A stretch of DNA of 64,000 nt from Crambe crambe (GCA_963924555.1 OZ004588.1:1922001-1986000); one strand, 5' to 3'. Numbered from the stretch's first letter, positions 27,701-38,494 are shown. The notes: generated from the sequence alone by a model not told the origin. Translations and numbers: made by a program.

Positions 27701-30700
27701 CACTTTACTTATGTGGGGGTCACTTGACCCTGAGGGGGGTCATTTAACCTTAGATTAGAGTGACCTCCGGGTCACTACACCCTAGGGTAGAATGACTGGG
27801 GGTCACTATACCCTCCAACACCGTATCTAAATAGTCCACCAGCAAAAGTGGCCTACCACGCTTTCTTTCAGGAAGCTCATCCACTCATTATTATCTGTTT
27901 TCCGTTTCTCTCTCACACTTTCAAGGTAGTCCTTGATCGAGATGGTACTACTGTTGATTTTCACCCTCAACTTTCAAGAGAAATGTGCAGCAGCTGCTGA
28001 AACTCCATGCTGACTGCATATCTGCCCATATCAGCACAATCCTTAGGACTATATCTGAATTAATAGAATTGTCATCTTTTTCCTAAGCTAGCTTAGCTAC
28101 CTACGTAAGTATATACTTCATATATGGACCACGTTTTTTCTGTTTCTTAGCTTCACCCATCACTTTGTCCACTTCCTTATTAGCGAGCGCTACTGCCCTC
28201 AAGGTCATAATGTTGGATAAAGATCCACTGGGGCTTGGAAGTCCATCCTTAGCCTTGAAATACTTCCGTAAAGACATGTCTTGAGTATGTCAGAGCAATG
28301 TGTTATCTATATTTCCATAATTTAAATTTTCATATAAATATAATTTCTGGTAAGTAATTTTATTCAGACAATTTAATTTCGGAATACTTTCAACTTCCAA
28401 AAATATTTTAGTTTTGAATTCTTCTGGAACTACAGTAACTAGTATCAATACTCTAAGTGCTGAGTAGATGTTTTCAGAGCTATCTAGATCTTGGGGTTAG
28501 TAGGTGAATGCACTGCACATACAGAAAGAGAGCAAAGAGCATTATAGAAATGCAACAGTCACTAAATTCAGGACAACAAAGAGGTTCTATGTAACTGAAG
28601 TTATTCTGTAATGTATGGAAATGAGTTGTCTCACATAGCCAGCCTCTTGATTACAACACTGAGATCACTAGCATATGTTAGGAAAGGCTATCGTAGAGGT
28701 TTTGTCCATAGGACCAGAAGGGGTGTGATTGAGTGAATTAGACTCTTGCTCTCTAATACAATTTCTTTCTTTTTTCTTGGCTAGCAATAATCATGCAAAA
28801 TGTTAAATTTTAATAATAAGGTCAGTCAGTCCTATTGAAGAGAACTGCAAGAAATGTGAACAAACTACGTATAGTAGTAAGAGACTTGCTGTATTCTATA
28901 TTCTGGGGGAAAGTTTAGTATTATTTTGGACAACATCTAGGGGATGAAATTTCCCCTACGCCCCCCCCCCCCCCCCCCCCCCCCTTATGGTTAGTAAGGG
29001 ACACGAATTAGGTAGTTTGAGGTTTCCATGCTATGGTTAACAGTGACTTCTAAATGTTTGACCTCGTAACTTCCCCTCCAAGTCGAAAATCCTCTTATTT
29101 GTATGCTATGGTACATTATGAAAGAGCCAACTTTGGAAAAGTTGGACCATCCACAGCTACTTTAATTAGGTATTGTGTCTCTGAGAGTTTGAGCTGAGCA
29201 TTTGCATGTGATGATTATTTTACATATACACCATAGAATATGTGGTTCATCATTGGAAGACTGTCAATTCAGCAGATTAGATCCACCCTTACATGCTCTT
29301 ACCTGTACAGAAACTATTATGTGTGTCTATAATTGATTTTGTATTTAAAATCATTGAGTGGGAAATGGGAGTGGTTATGGGAGGAGTATTTTAGTTCCTC
29401 CTCAAAGAAGAATCACATGTTTTCATTTTTTCTAGATTCACCTACTGAGCATACAAAGTCACAAAAATAGCATACAATATGAGTGCATAATTTGTTTACT
29501 GTGCAATGAAGACATGTGAACTTGACGAAACCCATTTCTTACATGTTAGTGATGCAATTCTGCAATCAAGTGAATGGCTACACAAGACATGGAAGTGATG
29601 CTTTTAGCTAAGTAGAACCCTCACCTCCTAAACAGCCTAATTGATCCGTTGATAGCATAAACTTCCCCTCCCCTCCCACATTGATTATTAATTGTATTAT
29701 CCTCACACACAAACATCCCAGCGCCTCACTCTCTATATGGAACCCTCTGCTTGACTAGTACTGTAAATTCTGTGGGTGTGTCTTATCTGAAGTGTTTGTG
29801 TCCTCCCCAGACCCCAGCTTCACCTCTCACAGTTTGCTGGATGCTCTGGATACTGTGGGGGACAGTCACTTGAATTATGTATTTGAGATACCAGGGCCTA
29901 TGTGGAGTGAGATGAAGTCACGCGAAGAGAAGATAAAGTACTACATGGACACTCATCCAAACACTGGATGGAATCACTTGGCTGGGACTCTTCTCTACTT
30001 GGAACAACAGACAGCTCTTAAGAGAGTGAAGGGGAATGTTACAGCTGATAAAGGTAGGTGTGTACATACTAAGTGAGGCAAGGGTGAATATAGTCATGTG
30101 ATTAGTCAACAGTGGATACTCTTATGAATAAATGACTCTCCAAGTTCAGGACTATAAATATGTTTTTCTCACTAGAACACACTCCACCATGTATCCACCA
30201 CTACCAGAGTGTCTACACTCCAAAATACAATTTTTTAAGTCAACCTGATTTTGTTAGGAGTTTTTTTGTGTTTTTTTCTATTTTACACTTAAGTCAAATT
30301 ATGCACTCCTTGTTGAGTGTACATATGGCTAGAGGGTGTGAACCAGGATAGATAAGGTTGTGCATCAGTGTGTGTGTGTGTTGGGGGGGGGGGGGGGGGG
30401 TAACAGCTGAAAGTTTATGGAAGGCATTATTTCATTATTAATAATATAGAAATGTGCAACACAAGTCTTTTTATGTCAAAGCAATTCCCACTATATACAG
30501 TACCTGTCATTCATCTCTTGATGTTAACACTAAGTGCATGCATACACCTCATATTGTCTTTAGAGCATAAACTATAGTAGACTGAAGTAATACATGCTCA
30601 TACTATTTCCATTTGTTCCTGTTACTTGTTGAATGGACTTGTTTTTGTTGCTCAGCTCATGTTTTATTCTCTATGTTCTCTCCCACAGACCCCTCCCTCA

Positions 30701-33700
30701 CCCTCACTAATCTCACTCAGCTGCTGGAGGATGTGAGGCATTTGTTTTATGTGTCTGATTATCTACACATCCCCCTCTCAGTGCGTGTTAGTATAGACAC
30801 ACAACAGTCCAGTGAGTCTGAACGTAGGAAGGCTTATTGGGAGTGGTACCTGAACAACCACCCATGCCCTTCGTGGCGTCACATTGCTAATGCTCTGTAT
30901 ATGAGTAGGGAGCATGGAGTGCTAGAAGTGTTGAAGAGTCGCTACCTTAAAGGTGAGTCTGGTTCTCTGTGATGATTACTGGAATGGTTGATTTGCATGT
31001 GTCCTGTCCCCAACTATGTAAAAACATCATCCTATATGCCACTGTTATTAATTAAATTTCTTCTCTCATAATCGATTGTTGTTGTTATTGTTGTTGTTGT
31101 TGTTGTTGTGATTGTTGTTATTTTTGTTTGTTTTAATTCATTGGGTAGATGATATGAATATCATATATTAGTCATCTGCTATGGAGTACTGGCAGGAAGT
31201 TACATATAAAAATACAATACTCTTTTTGCAGAAATATTATTTTCTGCTGGTTAAGCCACTCTGTTTTTAGGAAAGAAGAATGAAGGAACCATTTGTAATA
31301 GAAAATGGTAGTTCTTATGAAGAGATGCAGTCTTGCTGATATAGCTACTTACATTCAAGAATGAGCCTTCAACAAGAAAACAGTGTTCTAGCATAGCTGT
31401 ACTACTCCACTGACAGTTGATAGAATTCTTTCTCTGCTACCTATCACATGGTTTTATAGGCAGAGCTGTAACAAAATAAGACAAGTACAGCTTGGACATG
31501 AAGCAGGTTGCCGAAATTTGTCAGCTGATTCAACCTGTGCCTAATTGCTTCAGCCAGTTAGCAGATCGAGGTTATAGTGGTTTGACTACTTCAGCTTCAA
31601 GCTTGGATGAGCAGTGCTTCTACATAGCAGAGGATCATCATGGACTCTAACTGAGCTACATTAAACATCTTTACATACTAAGTGCTATATATATTGTGAG
31701 ACGATTGGTCATTTTCCGAGGGCCATATTTGTGTGGATTAACAAATCTACATGAGGTCTTTCCATATGCAAGGTAACTTACCATGACAGTAGCAATAAAT
31801 TTGAAGGCTCTCAATATACTGCTCTGAAAGCCTTGCAAATTGGCGGAAAACAGCTATTGGGCCTCTGAATACCTTCTCATCAAACTATGGAGATTAACTC
31901 ATTAACAGCATTACATAACCACATACCTCAATATCTACAACACATTACAAGCATGCATGACACTTTTACAAGCTATTTGAAATAGGATTACAAGAAGATA
32001 CAAAGACAACAAGATGTCAGTCTAGGTGAATCTGGTTCTCTGATGATTACTGGAATTGTTGATTTGCATGTGAGCCTCCCCAAGGAAGTGTTATTAAAGA
32101 AAGTTTAAATTGGTTCTCTAATAATCGATTGTCGTTATTATTGTTGTTGTTATTATTGTTATTGTGATTGTTATTGTTAATATTTGTTTTGATTCATGGG
32201 GTAAGTTGTAATAATGTCATATATTTGACATCTGCTATGGCTAGAATACTGGCAGGAAGTTGAAGAACTTTTGCTGTTTTGCTACAACAAAAATTAATTA
32301 CCAATTTCCTATGGCCATAAACCAAGGATTTGCTAAATTCATGAATGATTTGCTAAATTCATAAATTCATGAAGAATTCTGAGGCCGATCTATTTATAAT
32401 CCAGCTAAGCCTAAAATCTTGATAGCTTTACTATTTAACGATAGGCAGCTCCGATACTATCTGCTGCTAGGCTAGCAAAGCGTAGTAACACTCGAATTCA
32501 GTGGCAGCTCAATGCCTCTTCTCTTTGTTAGGCCTGGTTGGTCATGTGCTCGTGCATGGTTGTAGCACCAATTCGTCATGGTGATGTATGTATTACCTTG
32601 GACTCACGGATTTCTATGGTCTTGCGATATTTTCGAGTACCAGGCCCTCCACAATCATAATTGAAAAAGAGGGCCGGGGGACAAGGCTAATCATGATAAA
32701 TTTTTTGATTTTGATTTATTTTCAGGGTCATTAAAATTAATCACATGACATTTATTTACCTTGTACAAAATGGAGTAAAAGGTAATTATAAGTATAAGTT
32801 GTAACAAAGAAAATAAACAAATTAAAAGCATGAATTATTATTTAACTAAAATTTCCCAATTTATGGTAGCTACTTACATTCAAGAATGAGCCTTCAACAA
32901 GAGAGCAATGTTCTAGCATAGCTGTACTACTCCACTGACTGTTAAAGATCGATACTCTGCATATCTAATTCATGTTTTTATATCCACATCAACTGAAACT
33001 TTGTTAGCTGATTCCACAGTCTTCTGTGCCTAATTGTTTCAGCCAGTTAACAAACATTGTGGTTATGTTTGACTACTTCAGCTTCAAAGTTGGATGAGCA
33101 GTGCTAGTAGGATGCTATAACTGAGCTACAAGTAAAGCTATTCTGAATAAAGAAGGAAAGTTAGGGATGGCCGTGTGTGGTTCAAAAAGTTCAGCAACAA
33201 GAGAGTGAACTTCATAGGATAGGATAAAATATAAAGGGAGTGAAGTAGGAATAGTTAGCTCATAGTTTGGTAATATTGTTGGTTACTTGACTGAAGTTCA
33301 CTCTCTTAACAGCATTACATAACCACATACCTCAACTACAAGCGCATATGCATGACACTTTTGTAAATTTACAAGCTATTTTACAAGGACTCCAAGATGT
33401 CAGTTTGTGGATCAATGGCATCAACCAGGCCCAAATTTTTGTGAGATAAAATTAGTAAAAAAAGTTTTATGCACTAATTTTCATGAATTCCATGCCCCAC
33501 AAAATTTCGCACTATACGATAATGGAACTTCAGCAGAATTTGCTATAAGAATCAAAGTAGTTTGAACAGAGTCACTTAATATGGAATCCGAGAAAGGCAC
33601 TTTTTCCGCGAAAACTGAATAACTTTTTATATGTTCCACCTGATCGGCTGGATAGTGTGACTACTACCTTTAGGCAAAGTTACCTTCACATATCACATAA

Positions 33701-36700
33701 ATATGATTTGCATTAATCATACCCACCAGACTTCCAGCAAGCAAGTAAATAACCTCTGCCTTCAAGCAACACTGAGTTTTGCTTGATCGACCACATACCC
33801 AGGGTGTAAGTTATGTATGAGCTCACTTTACTTACCTGAGTAGCCAATCACTTAACGAGTGATGAAAGAGTGATGTAGGCTGGAGTACATGACTATAAAA
33901 AGTACGGAAACAAGGTGTACTGCATTTGCTCTGCTAACTGTCACAGAATTGACAAACCCTACATCGCTGCATGGACTGCATTTGTCACTGTGCTCTGCTA
34001 ACTGTCATAAAATTGACATACGCAGTCTGTGCCATCCCTAGCTACTTATCGTACTCTCTCATACTTTACTTAAAAAAAATTTTCAGTATTTTTTAAAATT
34101 CCTGTCAAATTTAAAAATACTAATGAGTCGATATGGTGGGAAAGCACTACATTCATAATAGCATATCTCACCCGAACTATGATGATATGCATGTGTGGCA
34201 GTTGAGGGTAGAAATCAAGCTTCATTCACGCTTTCTACTTTTGAAAAAAAGTTTGAAAGGCAGAAAATTTTATTGTAAAGCATTAGTCATGACAAAAGTA
34301 AACTTTGACTAAAACGTTGGGGTTGTCCCCAGAAAATAAAAGTAGAGCAGTAAATTGTGTCACTGCGCATGCATGTAATTGATCGCGCACAAGATCGTCA
34401 GTCAGTACAGTGCAGTAACCTCGTCCCCAGGCTCTAATATTACAGCTATAGGATAGCTCTCATGTACCAGTTCTTTCTCAGTGTGCGGATGGTGTGTTTG
34501 TTTAGCTGGGACAACCCCACCTAGTACTGAACAAGGAACAGCAGCAAGTTCGTTGGTGAATAGGATGCCTGTATGGAGCAATTCAATCATTGCAAAACAG
34601 AAAGTGGATGATTTTAGAGTGAGACTTCAAACCAAGCTCTAAAGCTATCTATAGTCTCACGAGGGTCTTGGTTCAGCTAGCTAGTGAACGGAGAGAATCC
34701 AGCACAACAGCTATGAGGTAGGCTTTTAAGCTTATGGACTTGGAATAATGAACTAAGCTATTTTCACTACCTCTTCAATACCGTTTTGCAACAACTGAAT
34801 TCAATTGGACACATTGAAGGTTTTCCATCTACAATGAACTTGCTATTACCTCATAGAAAAGAATCACCTCTTCCTTGCATTGATGTATTTGAGCATTTAG
34901 TTGGGCAATAATTTATAAGGTTTGTACGATAAAGCACTAGCTATCGAAATATCAAAATCTCAAACTGCATCTTGGAATCAATTAGCTCTTTGTGGAATCA
35001 GTGCACATAACATTGTGTGATATTATTGTGTGTAAGTGGTTGAACTTTCAATGCTACTACAGTTTGATAAGTAAATGTTTGAGTGGTGTTAGTTTGATAG
35101 AAAGGCACTTTAGGAGTTATCAGGTTTTCTATTTTGGTAACCATTGACTGGCACTGAAGTCAGCAGCTCCAGCTGAAGTGGTACTAGGTAGCTAGCCTGT
35201 GAATGGCTAGCAAACTATTGATTGCTGATTGAATGCATAGCCATTTCTTGACCTTATGTAATAAGGAACTGACTACTACTAACATGATTAGCACTTACTT
35301 TCCTAGGTCCAATGCACTTGGGAGCTAGTGAGCATAAAGAAAGAAGAAAGGAGATTGTTTTACTTATCATTCCACTATTATATCTGGAATATAGTAGAAT
35401 GTCCTTACATGTGCGTGCAAAAAATTAATATGTAGCTAATATCCAAGAAAAAAATAAATTTTCAATTGCGGGATAGTATGCAATGATGTTCTATGTCTGT
35501 TGTGTGTGTGACACATACCAAGTAGAAAAAAATTAAATTTGAGTGGGTGTATTAGTAATATAATTTATACATGCACAGTGATACTCATCTGTTTTTTTGT
35601 TTCATTGACTACCTGTAGGTTCCGCTGAGTCACGTCGACTGTATAACGAAGCAATGAAGCAGGGACGCGTAAAGTCCCAGATCAACAAAGCCCTCCTTTA
35701 TGGGGCTCCAGGAACCGGAAAATCAAGTTCGATCGACCTTTTCGTTGGTAACCCTCCGAGACAAGCCAGAATAAGCACTCCTTTAGCTGCTCGTCCGATT
35801 ACAATGATCCAAATGAGAGTCACCAAGAAGGAGTGGAAAAAACTTCATCCAAAAGAACGGAAAGAAATTCTAGCAAGGGCCATATATGCTCAGCTTCATG
35901 CCAACGATACAAATTCAGGTGAAGATTGTGAGGCATCAGCTAATTCTGGTGAGAGTTCTGATTCTGATGAAATATTAACGACTCCTGAGCATAAAGAAGC
36001 TCGTAGTAAAGAGGATAAGTCGACAAGTGACGTACATCCACGAGTACACCCAGCAACTCCTTCCAGTCCAACATCTGCTAGCAAACCAAAGAAAGGTTCT
36101 CATTCAAAGGAAAAGATTTCACTGCCATCCCTTGGCACACATGATGAACTAACAAAATTATTGGATGAAATTTCCAAATCAGATGATCTTGAAGCTTTAC
36201 CTGTCTTCCGGAAGGTTAAGTTGATCGACTCTGGTGGACAGCCGCAATTTCATGAGGTGTTACCTGTATTTATTCGTCGTATGTCCCTCTACATATTTGT
36301 CTTCAAGCTGTCAGAAGAACTCGCCACCAAGCCCATGGTAGAATATTTTGGGGAGGACGGGAAACGTGTGGGGACACCTTACCGATCAGCTCAGTCCAAT
36401 GAGCAGCTATTGAAGCACTGCCTTCGCACTTTGCATACCCACAGATCGTCTCCCGATACTAAAGGTGAGTGCTCCAAAATTATGATCGTAGGGACCCACA
36501 GGGACGAAGAACACCTGTGCACGACCGAGACACGAGAGGAGAAGAACAAGAAGTTAGAAGAGCTCTTGCTTCCGATGTTCCAAGAGGAAGTCATCTATTA
36601 CAACCTGGCAGAAAATGAGGTGATCTTTCCAGTCAATACCAAAAATCCTGAAGAGCTTGATAAGGATACAGCTAGAGATATCCAAAGTGTAGTCCTAACA

Positions 36701-38155
36701 AAGTGTATGCCTGATCCCATTGATGTGCCCCTTCAGTATTTCTCTTTGGAAATTATCCTTGAAGAAGTCAGCCTTTCTTTAGACAGAGGGGTATTGAGCA
36801 AAGAAGAATGCCTTAGAGCAGCAGATAAGCTTTTCTTTAATGAGCATACACTGGATGCAGCTCTCCAGTTCCTAGATGAAATTTCATCAGTCTTTTATTT
36901 CCCCGAGGTTCTGGATGGTGTTGTATTCACTAACCCTCAAGTCCTTTTGGATAAGGTAACCGAGTTGGTGGAGATTACCTATTGCTTGAGAGAAAAGGTT
37001 GGTGGAAAAGCACTTCGTGCACTCTCTGGAGGCTGGAAGAAGTTTAAAGATCATGGCATTGTTAGCTTAGAGCTTCTGCAAGAGAAAGAGTTTAATAAGC
37101 ATTATGTGCCTGATATCTTTACTCCTGTTGATCTGGTCAAGCTCTTTAAAAAGTTGCTCATCATAGCTGACTTTAGTGCTTCAGAGTACATTATGCCTGC
37201 CCTTCTTCCTGTTCTTGAAACTGAGAAGGTTAATAAATATCGCTTGTCTAACGATTCACTTGTAGCTCCTTTTGCTCTGGACTTCCCACTCGGAGGTCCT
37301 CGTCTTGGTACTTACTGCAGTCTTACTTGCTTTCTTGTCTCTAATGACAATCAGTTTCCTTGTCCTTGGAAAATAGTGTTGCTTCCTCGTTCCAGCACTC
37401 CGGCTTGCCTGAATCGAAACTGCACCCAATTCACGGTGCCAGGTTTCCCTGGCTCTGTCACTCTGATTGACACATTTACACATTTTGAAATACATATGTA
37501 CACTGCTGAAGAAGTGTGTAGCAAGATGTGTTCCTTTGTCTCTCAAGCAATTTTTGCGGGTCTGAAGAAAGCAACAGTCATTCTTGGCTACAACAACTCC
37601 ATCCCATCAAAAGCACTTCTTTGTCCGTGTGATGTTAGTAACCCTCATATTGCCACTTTTAGAGACAGAGTCTGGACCTGCAGTCGAGACTGCAATGTGT
37701 TTGGAGTGCTTACTTCTAGACAATCACTATGGTGTGAACAAGAACATTATTCCTCTACAAATGGTATGTCCATACATACATAAAAACATATACATACATT
37801 CATATATACATACATACATACATACATAGCTACATTAATTCTATCTTCCTTGAATTTGATTGTTTTGCATGCGCATGCAGCTCCATTGGACTTGAAGACT
37901 GTTCGTACTGCTTTGTGGGATGCCAGGTGCAAGTGGTATGACATTGGAGTGGAACTCGACTTGGACACAGCAACTCTTGACTCGATCAACACTACTCACT
38001 GTAAACAAGTGGAGGACTGTTTTCGAGAGATTCTTTCTAAATGGCTTGAGGTGGCAACACCTTGTCCCTCGTGGAAGGCACTGGTTAAAGCCCTGAGGTC
38101 TCCTGCTGTGGACTTTCCTCAAGTAGCCTCTAAGATTGAAAGCAAGTACATTTGA
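21185..38155 (+). CDS. Multi-Death-domain ROCO-family GTPase (spliced, 6 exons)
   Basis: Exons are 21185-21770, 24155-24418, 29811-30053, 30689-30952, 35619-37763 and 37881-38155. All introns are GT-AG and all junctions are phase 1. The lengths sum to 3,777 nt, giving 1,258 residues plus a stop. Domain order is a disordered Ser/Pro/Asp-rich N-terminus (1-195), Death domains (about 196-283, 284-364, 365-452), Roc GTPase (about 465-800), COR (about 815-1065) and a C-terminal Death domain (1168-1258). Roc motifs are the P-loop GAPGTGKSS (481-489), DSGGQ (656-660) and THRD (745-748). ROCO proteins bind and hydrolyse GTP and dimerise through COR; Death domains recruit partners in apoptosis or innate immunity. 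That role is inferred for this protein. The ATG at 21185 has a good context (GACATGG). Exact 5' end, UTRs and any extra or alternative exons are unknown. MFHAS1-like and DAPK-like ROCO proteins are the nearest families I recognise, but no kinase or leucine-rich repeats are visible. Confidence 0.85.
21771..24154 (+). other. ROCO intron 1
   Basis: Non-coding. It contains a diverged internal duplication: about 21,840-22,200 and 22,660-22,930 share a stretch beginning GGGTGTGTCT and another containing TATTGCAACCTCTCTATAGG. The segment 22,390-22,650 is moderately GC-rich with one short minus-strand frame that I do not recognise. No further Death exon was recognised. Confidence 0.6.
24155..24418 (+). 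CDS. ROCO gene exon 2: Death domain 1
   Basis: An 88-codon exon with acceptor GTTTGTAG and donor ACAG|GTTAGT, symmetric phase 1-1. The product has the six-helix Death pattern: WSRVGEIL, a central IRDECDTDEERL segment, VRYWLLN, then SWRRLIYEL and a last helix IADRIRKYAEKL. The Trp in helix 5 (SWRRL) is the family hallmark. The symmetric phase would let the exon be duplicated or skipped without changing frame. Confidence 0.85.
25036..25386 (+). CDS. HIRAN-like domain ORF inside pogo-like element
   Basis: An open frame of 116 codons with no ATG at the 5' end. The listed start is GTG, and the frame stays open to a TAA near 25007, so a start or an upstream exon may be missing. The product contains GEPTNTIDQYTVAVI, GLVVGHLPKKIS, GTIYCIVTNTRRYS and DLPQGGLEIPC. 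The EP.N..D..AVAV...G..VGH.P pattern fits HIRAN domains, which in SWI/SNF-type proteins bind DNA 3' ends. The intact frame contrasts with the broken transposase in the same element. It could be transposon cargo or a fragment of a larger protein. Confidence 0.6.
   Translation: MRWIPASEAIINTEQYGQQLLESLFVVLGEPTNTIDQYTVAVIRSGLVVGHLPKKISRVCSLFLRRGGTIYCIVTNTRRYSTDLPQGGLEIPCTLHFEGINSLRRRLKKCMPNLNS
26722..27816. mobile_element. Nested element with GACCC/GGGTC terminal repeats
   Basis: It interrupts the transposase pseudogene between DYLDT and VVQAYLLKLREAGG. Ends are roughly inverted: AGGGTGGAATGTCCCCC on the left and GGGGGTCACTATACCCT on the right. About 170 bp at the left end and 100 bp at the right consist of reiterated units of about 35 bp built on TGACCCNNGGGTCA. 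No coding potential was seen. Non-autonomous; superfamily unclear. Boundaries are good to a few bases and the target duplication is not clear. Confidence 0.6.
27248..27528. mobile_element. Small inverted-repeat element inside the nested element
   Basis: Starts CAGTGGAGTAGGA and ends TCCTACTCCACTG, perfect 13-bp inverted ends. The interior is G-rich on the left and C-rich on the right, with a repeated GGGGGGCAGTG motif. CAG/CTG ends suggest a short non-autonomous DNA element. Flanking bases give no clear target duplication. Confidence 0.55.
29811..30053 (+). CDS. ROCO gene exon 3: Death domain 2
   Basis: An 81-codon exon with acceptor CCTCCCCAG and donor AAAG|GTAGGT, phase 1-1. It starts DPSFTSHSLLDAL, resembling the start of the next exon (DPSLTLTNLTQLL), which suggests the two came from one another. 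Helix 5 reads NTGWNHLAGTLLYL, keeping the Death-domain Trp. The segment before it (SREEKIKYYMDTHP) matches the helix 4 region of the neighbouring Death exons. Confidence 0.8.
30689..30952 (+). CDS. ROCO gene exon 4: Death domain 3
   Basis: An 88-codon exon with acceptor TCTCCCACAG and donor AAAG|GTGAGT, phase 1-1. The Death signature is seen in YWEWYLNNHPCPSWRHIANA; the same PCPSW motif recurs in the C-terminal Death exon. Sequence just after the donor is duplicated further down the same intron (near 32,021), but no second Death exon was found there. Confidence 0.85.
30953..35618 (+). other. ROCO intron 4 with tandem duplication
   Basis: A long intron without recognisable exons. A segment starting just after the exon 4 donor (about 30,955-32,020) is repeated at about 32,021-33,405. 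Both copies carry GAATCTGGTTCTCT-like sequence, a TTG/ATT triplet run, a TCATATAT..CATCTGCTATGG motif, then TTACATTCAAGAATGAGCC and TTCTAGCATAGCTGTACTAC. The rest, to 35,618, is AT-rich and unremarkable; a 62-codon minus-strand frame near 34,402-34,590 has no support as a gene. Confidence 0.6.
35619..37763 (+). CDS. ROCO gene exon 5: Roc GTPase and COR domains
   Basis: A single 2,145-nt exon of 715 codons, acceptor CTACCTGTAG, donor AATG|GTATGT. It opens GSAESRRLYNEA before the first Met at 35654, so that Met is internal. Roc motifs: G1 GAPGTGKSS, G3 DSGGQPQFHE (the DxGGQ form typical of Roc rather than Ras) and G4 IVGTHRDEE. Between G1 and G3 lie about 165 residues, well above the usual Roc spacing; about 100 of them are Ser/Glu/Lys/Pro-rich and probably disordered. 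The COR part begins near VPLQYFSLEIILEEV and contains AALQFLDEISSVFYFPEV. The last 150 or so residues are Cys-rich and did not match a domain I can name. Confidence 0.9.
37881..38155 (+). CDS. ROCO gene exon 6: C-terminal Death domain and stop
   Basis: Acceptor GCGCATGCAG, then 91 codons and TGA at 38153-38155. It reads LKTVRTALWDARCKWYDIG, followed by a Thr/Asp-rich middle, PCPSWKALVKALRS and a final helix VASKIESKYI. This is a clear Death domain closing the protein. The preceding intron is only 117 bp and contains a run of ACAT repeats. Confidence 0.88.
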
Positions 38156-38368
38156 ACATTAGTTCATTCTTATTCCCTGTTTGCATTTTAACATTGCAAT
38201 TCTATCTCACAATTCTGAAATTTCAATTTATGTATCACTTTCTTGAATTTTTTGTGTTGCAATTGGATTTGAAATAAGATTTTGCACATGTTTGCGCAAC
38301 TGGCATCAGTTTCACGAGTATCATGACCCTCCAAACCAAAAGAATGGATATTGTCGAGAGTATTCCTT

Positions 38369-38494
38369 TGCGCATGCGCATTTATGCAGATTGCAAGTGG
38401 TGGGCATTATTTAGTGTAGTAGAGCAATGTGTCTCCAATTGCGTTGGGCAGTGCTCTGATCATGAAGGCCAGTCTTAAGTCTGCCTTTGGACCG
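38369..38494 (+). promoter_or_regulatory. NRF1-like palindrome and 5' exon, copy B
   Basis: TGCGCATGCGCA at 38369-38380, then GGTGGGCATTATTTAG, then TCTGCCTTTGGACCG|GTAAGC with the donor at 38495. It lies 214 bp after the ROCO stop codon, so it could also affect that locus. Confidence 0.5.

Larger units (their letters stand above)
25872..28279 (-). pseudogene. Pogo/Tigger-type DDE transposase pseudogene, split by insertion
   Basis: Read on -, a Met at 28279 starts MSLRKYFKAKDGLPS, with KKRGPYMK further on. Next come GVSAAAAHFS, followed by an in-frame stop, and then ELPERKRGRPLLL in another frame. An insertion (26722-27816) follows, then LREAGGVVSACIVVAAARG and GGYRPWANSLLV (26506-26721). 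The DDE part has VIMDNFKGQ (second Asp) and LLPANTTD, then a TAA stop directly before LQPVDISVNKPVKDF (third Asp). The block carrying the first Asp appears deleted between SHLNF and the HPHFKF segment. These are hallmark motifs of the DDE_1/pogo family. With several stops, frameshifts, a deletion and an insertion, it cannot encode an active enzyme. Confidence 0.8.
24856..28435 (-). mobile_element. Pogo/Tigger-like DNA transposon with HIRAN ORF, in ROCO intron 2
   Basis: The left end begins CTGTAGTTCCAGAA at 24856 and the right end is its reverse complement, TTCTGGAACTACAG, ending at 28435. Both ends are flanked by TA (24854-24855 and 28436-28437), the target duplication of Tc1/mariner/pogo elements. 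Subterminal regions share a further AAGTTGAAA/TTTCAACTT motif. Inside are a HIRAN-like ORF on + (25036-25386) and a decayed DDE transposase on - (about 25872-28279), arranged convergently. The element is not autonomous now. Confidence 0.75.

Noticed and set aside
34402-34590. 62-codon minus-strand frame in ROCO intron 4
   Set aside because: Plausible composition, but no recognised motif, no splice borders and no second copy.
37788-37830. ACAT tandem repeat near the exon 5 donor as coding extension
   Set aside because: The frame continues through it for a few codons only; the GT donor at 37764 and phase match with exon 6 make it intronic.
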